From a virus: a DNA stretch of 33,887 nucleotides. Within the stretch, counting starts at the first letter, position 1, and each line of letters opens with the position of its first letter. Below, piece by piece: positions 1 through 7,300 of this stretch. A program made the translations under genes and the position numbers. The notes beneath the pieces were generated by a model that saw only the letters and a program-made list of their open reading frames with translations, was not told the origin of the DNA and searched no databases. The stretch covers positions 1 to 33,887 of IMG/VR virus record IMGVR_UViG_3300020421_000079; one strand, 5' to 3'.

Positions 1-2
1 AA

Positions 3-38
3 AAAGCAAGAACTAAAAAAAAAGACTTGTGTCATAAA
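3..38 (-). promoter_or_regulatory. bipartite repeated motif, copy A
   Basis: Minus strand: TTTATGACACA, 17-base spacer with nine T residues, then CTTGCTTT at the left edge. Spacing is the same as in copy C. The stop of the 100-aa gene lies inside the first block. The gene it would serve is beyond the window. Confidence 0.45.
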
Positions 39-334
39 ATTGTTTGTTTGAATTCTTCATTACCTATAGGTACTAGGTTTTTAAATTTAGTTCCTTTGCG
101 ACTTTCAATACGAATAATCACATTGTGCTTTTTTGCTATATCAATAGCGTGTGCTTTCTTGGAAGCATAGTCAGTTTCATAACTATCTCCCACTAACTGA
201 TACCCACTTGAATTAAAGAATTGTACCGCCCAAAGTTTCAGGCAATGGTCAAACCAAATTTCAATTTTTGCAAGTTCATCACTAAGATCATCTTTACTTA
301 AATTTTTGCCTTTAGATATAATTTTGTAACTCAT
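32..334 (-). CDS. hypothetical protein, 100 aa
   Basis: Starts MSYKIISKGKNLSKDDLSDE, with a strand region (KIEIWFDHCLKLWAVQFFNS), GYQLVGDSYETDYASKKAHA and a basic end. No ribosome binding site is visible before the ATG. The pattern of strand, Gly-Tyr turn and Lys/Ala helix is loosely like that of the small genes after terL. The TGA stop is inside the conserved block of motif copy A. No family is recognised. Confidence 0.55.
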   Translation of the reverse strand: MSYKIISKGKNLSKDDLSDELAKIEIWFDHCLKLWAVQFFNSSGYQLVGDSYETDYASKKAHAIDIAKKHNVIIRIESRKGTKFKNLVPIGNEEFKQTIL

Positions 335-371
335 AACATTTCAAAGGATGTGATTTTTATATTTTCCGGAT

Positions 372-659
372 TTAGTTAATTTTGAATTGAAGTCTGCCAC
401 TCGGAGTATAAGTTTCCTCAAACTCAATATTTCTCCAATCGATTTCAATAGTATCGTATATGTCATTTACTAAACTTCTTGCCTCTTGTATTGCCTCAAG
501 AAAAGTTTTAGTCCATGCGGTTTCCTTTGGGTCATGCAATGCTCTACCATTCTCACGAAAAGCTTGGTATGTAATTACATAATCGTAACCCTCCTCCGGA
601 GAATTCTCTGCGTTTTTAATTGTAAACTTAGTTCCTTTTGCGTTATTCATAGTATGCAT
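372..659 (-). CDS. hypothetical protein, 95 aa
   Basis: First gene after motif copy B. Two ATG codons compete (659 and 650), and neither has a ribosome binding site. The promoter-like TATAAT is so near that translation from a leaderless mRNA is possible. The product is a charged, mixed strand-helix protein (GYDYVITYQAFRENGRALHD, then a helix with FLEAIQEARSLVNDIYD) and ends with a beta stretch. No family is recognised. The gap 660-773 holds only the motif and hairpin. Confidence 0.55.
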   Translation of the reverse strand: MHTMNNAKGTKFTIKNAENSPEEGYDYVITYQAFRENGRALHDPKETAWTKTFLEAIQEARSLVNDIYDTIEIDWRNIEFEETYTPSGRLQFKIN

Positions 660-671
660 AATATATTATAT

Positions 672-714
672 TAAGCAAGATGCAACAAAAAAATTTTAGA
701 GGTTGTGTCATAAA
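672..714 (-). promoter_or_regulatory. bipartite repeated motif, copy B
   Basis: Minus strand: TTTATGACACA, 24-base spacer with seven T residues, then CTTGCTTA running into TATAATATATTATG at the start of the next gene. It follows a hairpin and precedes the 95-aa gene. The spacer is 7 bases longer than in copies A and C. The TATAAT next to the ATG could make a nearly leaderless transcript if it acts as a -10 element. Confidence 0.5.
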
Positions 715-720
715 GTCCTT

Positions 721-750
721 AGTCTAATTTGTACAAGACAAGTTTAGACT
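721..750 (-). terminator. hairpin at the end of the late block
   Basis: AGTCTAA pairs with TTAGACT (7 bases), with an inner 4-base pairing TTGT/ACAA and a small internal loop. It lies 24 bases after the stop of the 108-aa gene. The next T-run on the minus strand is about 30 bases further on, so intrinsic termination is only weakly supported. It may instead protect the mRNA end. Confidence 0.4.
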
Positions 751-773
751 ACACTCTAATCTTTTGAAATCAA

Positions 774-1100
774 CTAAGGGCTTGCCGGAGGAAATGTTGC
801 TGTCCACCAAGCAGACCAATCTCCGTGCATTTCAAGTTCATCTGCACTCTCTCCTGCACTAGTATAAACTGCACGATAAGAATCTTTAAACACAATCTCT
901 AGGTCATTGTAGACCGGAGAAGTTTGTCCTGCATTTAAAGCTTGTTGATGCTCTGTCCATGTATCGGCTTGGGCTGTTGCTACTGCATCGTCCCTCAATT
1001 GGTCTTGGATATTATTATTACCTGAATTTGATGAATACTTACTTTTAACTGCAAGTCCTCCGGTATTTCCGTAGTAATTCCAACTATTTGTATCTGCCAT
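774..1100 (-). CDS. hypothetical protein, 108 aa
   Basis: A GAGGA element precedes the ATG at good distance. The N-terminus is polar and flexible (MADTNSWNYYGNTGG, then Ser/Asn-rich), the middle is a helix with Ala, Gln and Asp, and the end has aromatic residues (GDWSAWWTATFPPASP). No membrane segment or catalytic motif is present. It is the last gene of the late block: a hairpin and the repeated motif copy B follow. A small virion protein is possible. No family is recognised. Confidence 0.6.
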   Translation of the reverse strand: MADTNSWNYYGNTGGLAVKSKYSSNSGNNNIQDQLRDDAVATAQADTWTEHQQALNAGQTSPVYNDLEIVFKDSYRAVYTSAGESADELEMHGDWSAWWTATFPPASP

Positions 1101-1105
1101 AATAT

Positions 1106-1378
1106 TTATTCCTCTTCGTTTTCAGTTTCGTTTCCAACAGCACCCATTGCTCCTGAAAACATCATTAAAGTTTTTGCAAAGATCGGATTAATGTCAGGTA
1201 TCTCCGTCTCGTTGCTCCGGAGGGAGTCCCTTGAAGTAGACTGACTCTTCTCCCTTGATTCGGTATCCAAGTCCGGCTCGTTCTTTTTCTCGTTCCCTGA
1301 TTTCCTCGATGGGTTGCCCTTTTGCATCTTGGAAGAATCTTGTTCGCTTGGTTTTGTTCTCTTTAGGTAATCGTTCAT
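1106..1378 (-). CDS. doubtful small gene overlapping the end of the giant gene
   Basis: The 90-codon frame from ATG 1378 overlaps the giant gene by 185 bases, and its overlapping part is low in complexity (Ser, Arg, Lys, Asn, Glu), as expected for a shadow of a Lys/Glu/Arg-rich frame. Only the last 28 codons lie beyond the giant stop. They contain INPIFAKTLMMFSGAMGAVG and an acidic end. A GGAG lies nine bases before an in-frame ATT at 1192, which would give a 28-residue protein. Its last codons form the ribosome binding site of the next gene. Confidence 0.25.
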   Translation of the reverse strand: MNDYLKRTKPSEQDSSKMQKGNPSRKSGNEKKNEPDLDTESREKSQSTSRDSLRSNETEIPDINPIFAKTLMMFSGAMGAVGNETENEEE

Positions 1379-4300
1379 TCTTCTCAGTATATTTAGGTTT
1401 CTTTATAAAGTCATCCACAAATATTTGTCGTGCGGACGCACTCATGGGGAATTGTCCGTTCTGCGCCATCTCGGTCAGGACATCGAATGAACTATGCCCA
1501 ACTGCCTCCTGCTTAATCATGTTCCATGTGACCCAATGCATTGAAAATGCAGAATCAATCCATGCGTATTGCGGATTCATTTTTGATACCTTTTGTGCCA
1601 ACTCACCGAAATAAAATTCAAGCGTTCTGTAGAGTGCGTGTTCAACCGGATTGTCTAAGGTGGAACCAATGGTCTTATAGAATCCTGAACGATCTTCAGG
1701 AGTCCCTGATTCATCGTATCGGTACGGACTGACTCCCCATTTGTTAAACTCTTTTGCCTGTTCCTTGGCTAATTTAATTTCTGCTTTGGTAGCACCTGAC
1801 TTGGGAGCCAAAATAGAATTTACTTTCTTTTGTCTATTTCTGACAGAGTCCTGAATTTGGTGTTCCCATACATTGACGAATTGCCATCTGTCCATGATCA
1901 CCACATTTGGATCTGCCATTAATGCTATTACAAAAGAGGTAACTTTATCCTTCACTCCTGCACCAAGGAATCCGGTTGCCCACATTTTTTCTCGAATGCC
2001 CTGCCCGTCTAAAGATTTATCGTTAAACAAATCAGTCAACTCAGCCCATCTGCCATTCCATTTAACAAGCATATCGTGAATTGCCTGAATATTCTGCTTG
2101 GCATTATTTCCTGCGACAACTTCGTTCTTCTGATCTTCAAACATATTGGCAACGATATCTACAAAAGTCCCTTTCTGACGATTGAGATTTCTGTCGTTTG
2201 CTTCCTTTGCAAATCCTGCTTTTCTTTCTTTGGAAAGTTTCGACATTTTCTTTTTAATGAAAGCATCTTTATTTTTAGCTTTCTTATAAGTCTGCATTTT
2301 CTTCCAACCATATCTCTCGTCACCAATTTTTTGGGCATCCCAAAAGGTTCCCTTGTCCATAGAATATTTCCCGTCTATGGAATCAAAGATTGCTTGCCAC
2401 ATTTGTTTGTTGTTAGTCAACCGCAACCATCCTGCCTCTTGGTTGTAGGGATCGAGCATACGGGACAGCAAACCCCATATAAATGCTTGCGAAACCATCT
2501 CCGGAGTTTTCTTCACATTGTACATTTGCTTGGCACTAGCGACTCCCTGTTTGGCTAAGTTTATCTGCTCGGGATTGTTTGCCATTGTCCTGTCCAACCA
2601 ATCGATTAGCAACTGAGGGTTGTTTACATAATCTAATAATTTTGTTGGGGGTGCAGGGATGTCAAAACTACCTACCCTATTAAGCCGGATTTGCGTAATC
2701 AAGGCATATGCTTCCGGTGTTGCATTGTTTGCCATTTGTCGCATCAAACCATCAGCAACCCTGTTGTCCTCAAAATAGGCATTCCATTTTCTTTCATCCC
2801 AATTAGCTGAATTTTTTGTAAGACTTTCCGTCTTGGGTATTACTCGATTTGGCAACTCAATTTTCTTTTGAGTATTCTCATACGATAGCATTGGAAATCC
2901 CATTGCTGTTTCCTTACTGAAAGTTTCAGTAGGTACAGAGGGCATGAACTGCAAAGAGTCCATGATAGGCAAATTAGCTACTTCCTCGTCCGTGAGATTT
3001 GTTCGAGAATCTGCGGTAAAGCTCTCGTGGCGAACTCTTCCCTTGTCTCGGTTTCTTGCATCTGCAAAGGCAAGTAGATTTTCAGGTCTCGCTTGTTTGA
3101 TTTTTTCAATCGAGATGGGGAAGTGTGGTGGAAGTATTTGTTCTGATTTGTCTTCATTTTTTGTTTCAATTTCTGTTCCGGTATTAATATCGTAAATGGA
3201 ATCCTGATCACCCCAAATTGCCATGCGTACTGCATCTAAATAATTCTCTACGGGAAATGCTACATCGAGCATGAATTGTGTATCGTCCTTTACCCATCCA
3301 CCAAGATGCGCACCTTCTTTTTTAAATCGATGTGCATGGTCTCGAATGTAAGACCACAATTCTGTCCGAGTCATTTCTTTGAGGGGAATTACAAACTCAG
3401 TTTCTTTTTCCGGAGCCACTACATACCCTGACTTAGCGTGTAGCTCATTAGATTGGTCTATAGTAAAGCCATAAGGGTTTGCCTTCATGTCTGCAATGAC
3501 TCGATCAAATTGCTGTGCTGTCTCATCCGTAAGAGCAACATACGGCATATAATTAACTTGTGATGTACTACTGAAAGTAAAGTTTTTTCTTTTTATTGCC
3601 GAATCTTCAGTAACAACTTTCGCTTGTTCATTTGGGTTTATTACAGCAAAAGTTTGTCCACCATATTCTGCACCAAGTCGAAAGGCATCAAATCCATAAT
3701 TCTCGTTTGCCCAAGTATTGAATGAATAATCGACTATGTTCATGTTGTACCCCATCTCACCCATGTCCATAGAATGCTCTAGCAAAATCCAATGTAAGTC
3801 ATTTGGATTATTTCCTTTAGTCGCAATTTCTACCATTGCATCTCCGTCCAAATATTTTCCATATTCAGTAGGATCACCATCAGCAATAACTCCGGTGTCA
3901 AAAAACACTTTATTTAAATCCATTTCAGGATTCTTATCTCTCCAATTTTCTCCTAAATAATTAGCAAGAAACTTTTTTATTCCGTTAAGTGGTGGAATGG
4001 TGTTAGGCATATTTTTTACAAAATCAATTCTTGAGTAATTAGCCATCCCAACTTCGAACTTTCCACCAACTCTCGAGTAATGCTCGTTCTCATAAAATAA
4101 CCTCAAAGCTTTTTTCAAAGTAAAGCCTCGTTCGTTGGCATAAAGTTTTGCATATTTTGGTAGTTGGTTCCACCAATCTTTTATCAAGTTCCTGTGATCC
4201 TGCTTCGATGAATCCCAAAGTTTTCCTTTCAAGACAAAAGTTGAAACTTCGGTTCCTCGATCTATTGCACTACTCACTCCATAACCGGATTTTCTTTGGG

Positions 4301-7300
4301 TGAAAAACCCTCGCAAAGAACCATACCTTTTAGTTTGCGAATCATCGTTGGGATCATCTAAGCGAAATGCCCCACGATCACTCATTTCTTTCGAATGGTA
4401 ATGTACAAATTCAATAGGAGAAACATTTCCTGCAAGATCAATTTCCTCACCAATAATTTCACCCTTGTGCCAATCTTTGAAAAATTTACTTTGATATCCT
4501 TTTTCCTGCCACTCCAAATCTGCTTCAACAATAATATTTGAGTCGGCATCTAATCCACCTTTAACTCCGGCAACAAAAGCATTACCCACTTGACCATCAT
4601 TGTGTTCTACTTCCGGCATGAAATTCAATTCACCATTTACTCGTTTTAAATGACTTGTTGCATTTAAAGCTTTATCGTTCCACAATGCACCGGATGTTAT
4701 ATCCCACCCCGTCAACCATTTTGGACGAGACTCACCAAAGCTTTCGAGGTTTACCTCAACACCTGAATAATCCTCCGCAACTTTCTTCCAATCAATTACT
4801 CCGTTACCATATATAGGAGAAAGATCATTAAAAAAATCTTTGCTTACTAAGTATTTATTTTCAAAATCCGTTATGGTATTTTTATTTACCTGAGCAATTT
4901 CGCTTGTGTTCAAATTTAACTTATGGGCTTGCTTTCCTATAATTCCAAAATGATTTCGATCAATAAACTGCATCCACCCATCACCCCTAGCAAACCATAA
5001 CCCGTAAGGCTTATTAGCGACTCCTCTTTCCTCAAATTCTTCTATAGGAGCTTGCTCCTGATTTATACTATTAATAACTTCATGCCTACCCACATGAATT
5101 GGTTCATTTTTATACCTCGAAGCAATCTTGTTTGCGAACTCAGAATCACCTTGAAGAAGTTGTGTTTCACCATAGGAATAGATATCAATATGTTGATACC
5201 CTTCAGGCATAAAGAATAATTTTTTGCCTAAAGTTTTTTGAACAAACTTCGGTCTGTCAGAAAAAGGTTTTAATGAAACTTTTGCATCAGTCGCGCGAGC
5301 AATGGTGTTGGCAATTATTGCTCTTTTGAGAGTAGATTCACCAACTCCTTGAAAAATTAATTCTTTATGGTTTCTAAAAAATGAACGAAAACCATCGGTG
5401 TTGGGATTCCGCTTGTCTGAGGCAAACCAAGGATGTTGCACACCATCTCCACCAATAACATAATCTAAGCCCAATGAGTTTCCTCTATCTTTTCTGTACT
5501 CTGTAAAAATAAACTTTCCTGAATCAAAGTCATATCGAAATGCATCAAGTTGATTAAACCAACCTTCCTCAAATATTGATTCATCTCGGTTTTTTAAAAC
5601 CACATCTTCTTTTTTGAAACCAATATCTTTCCAATCACTATGTTGCATTCTGTAGCGAACTAATCGTAATTCTTGCCGAGCATATGCTGTGACCTTTCGA
5701 ATAAATCCGTCACTTGGCACATCATCATTAGCAAACTTTATTCTTCCATACCCTTCTTCGAATGGAACATTATCTAATACATCAGTTGCAGAATCAATCC
5801 CCTCCATCATTTTTAAAAACTCAAAACGGGAAGGATCATTTTCGTAAAGTTCCTGAGCTACGGCATCAATAGTTCCACCTTCATATCCTTCAACTCCGGC
5901 AATTACCTGAACATCATCTCGACCCAAACCATTGTTAAATTGTTTGTCTGATCGCAAGTTTGCTGACCCTTTTCCGGTTTCTGTAATATGTGCATCCGTT
6001 TCAGATTTTAAAAGCTGAGAAAGTCGAGTTGAAATTGTTCTAAGTTGATTAACTTTTGTCAAAGAAGTGTGGACAACTTGCAGTCCTGCACCATCCGCAA
6101 AATCGTAAAGTGCTTGATAAATTGCCTTACCACTAAAATAGGAATTTGTAGAATTTCCACCATCATCTCCGGCAAGGTTACCTAATCGAGAAGTATCAAA
6201 TCCAATAATTTTGTCTTTTGTATCAATTTCTAAAGTTAATTCTTTAAAATCTTTTCTGTCACGAAGTCTTTGATCTGAAAATGTGATATTAAAACTAATA
6301 CTATCAGTATAGTATTGTGGGCTTGTATCCTGAAATCCAATTTCCAAGTCATCGTATTTTGCTAAATTATTTCTTAGCATACTTTCCAATTCCTCGATGA
6401 GTGCTTCTGTATATTCTGCACGATCATCCATTTCGAGGTCAGGCATATCCATTGAAAGCGTTTGCTTTTTATGGGCAAATATTTCAGGGTTCTGTCTTGT
6501 TGCACCAACCAAAAAAGTTCCAAGTCTGTCAATCTTTCCAAGTTGTGACTCAACAGGATTTAATGCAAAATCCATCAAACTTTCATTAAGTCTTAAATTT
6601 TCCTCGTCTCGATAGTAATCAGAATCCGGATCACGAATTAATAAGTCTAATTCTTCATCAGTATATTTATTATATTCTTCCGGCAAAGTTACAAAAGTGC
6701 TTCCTGTTTGACTCAAAGAATATCTTTTTGCACGAGGTGGAATTGTAGAATTTTCAAAACCATTCTGAGCAATGCTTGGCATATAATTATGTTTCACATT
6801 TTTGTAATCATATGCGTATCCACTTTTCCCTTCACCGGACATTCCTGCAAGTGCTGACACATCATAGGATTTCAAGGCTTGCTTCATGGTGTTAGCTTCA
6901 GAAGAAAACCATTCATTTAATTCAGGGTTCTGAATTTTTACTCCTGAATCACGCATTCCAAATGCCATCGTAAATAATTCATTCTCTCCAAGTCCAAGAG
7001 GATTTATTCTGCCTTCTTTTCCGGACTCGGTTAAAACTGATTGTGCGTGTTCCGCAAAATCTTTTTTGAAATCTTCAACTTTCCTACCGCCAAGCAATCC
7101 GGCTGAGTTCATTATCTCAATATTATTTTCAACGACATCTGCGTCCCATCCCATGACTTTTAAATTAGGATATATCGTCCTGCCATGCCTCAATGAAAAC
7201 CTTGGTTTCTTAGGACTGATTTGCCATGCGTAAGGAGTGATCGATCTTTCGAAAAACGGATTGTAATCAGATGCCTTAAACCAATTTGCGGAACGATATC

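Noticed and set aside
2076-2558. Plus-strand open frame of 160 codons and other plus-strand frames
   Set aside because: They lie opposite well-supported minus-strand genes, have no ribosome binding sites in the right places, and their composition (many Ser, Cys, Phe, Leu) is that of antisense shadows.
2978-3235. Minus-strand 85-codon frame inside the giant gene
   Set aside because: Out-of-frame shadow fully inside the 2841-codon gene, low-complexity composition.
6822-6845. P-loop-like GMSGEGKS in the giant protein (residues 959-966)
   Set aside because: It fits the letter pattern GxxxxGKS but lacks the preceding hydrophobic strand and any Walker B partner. The region is Gly/Ser/Tyr-rich linker just before a Tyr-Met-Pro motif.
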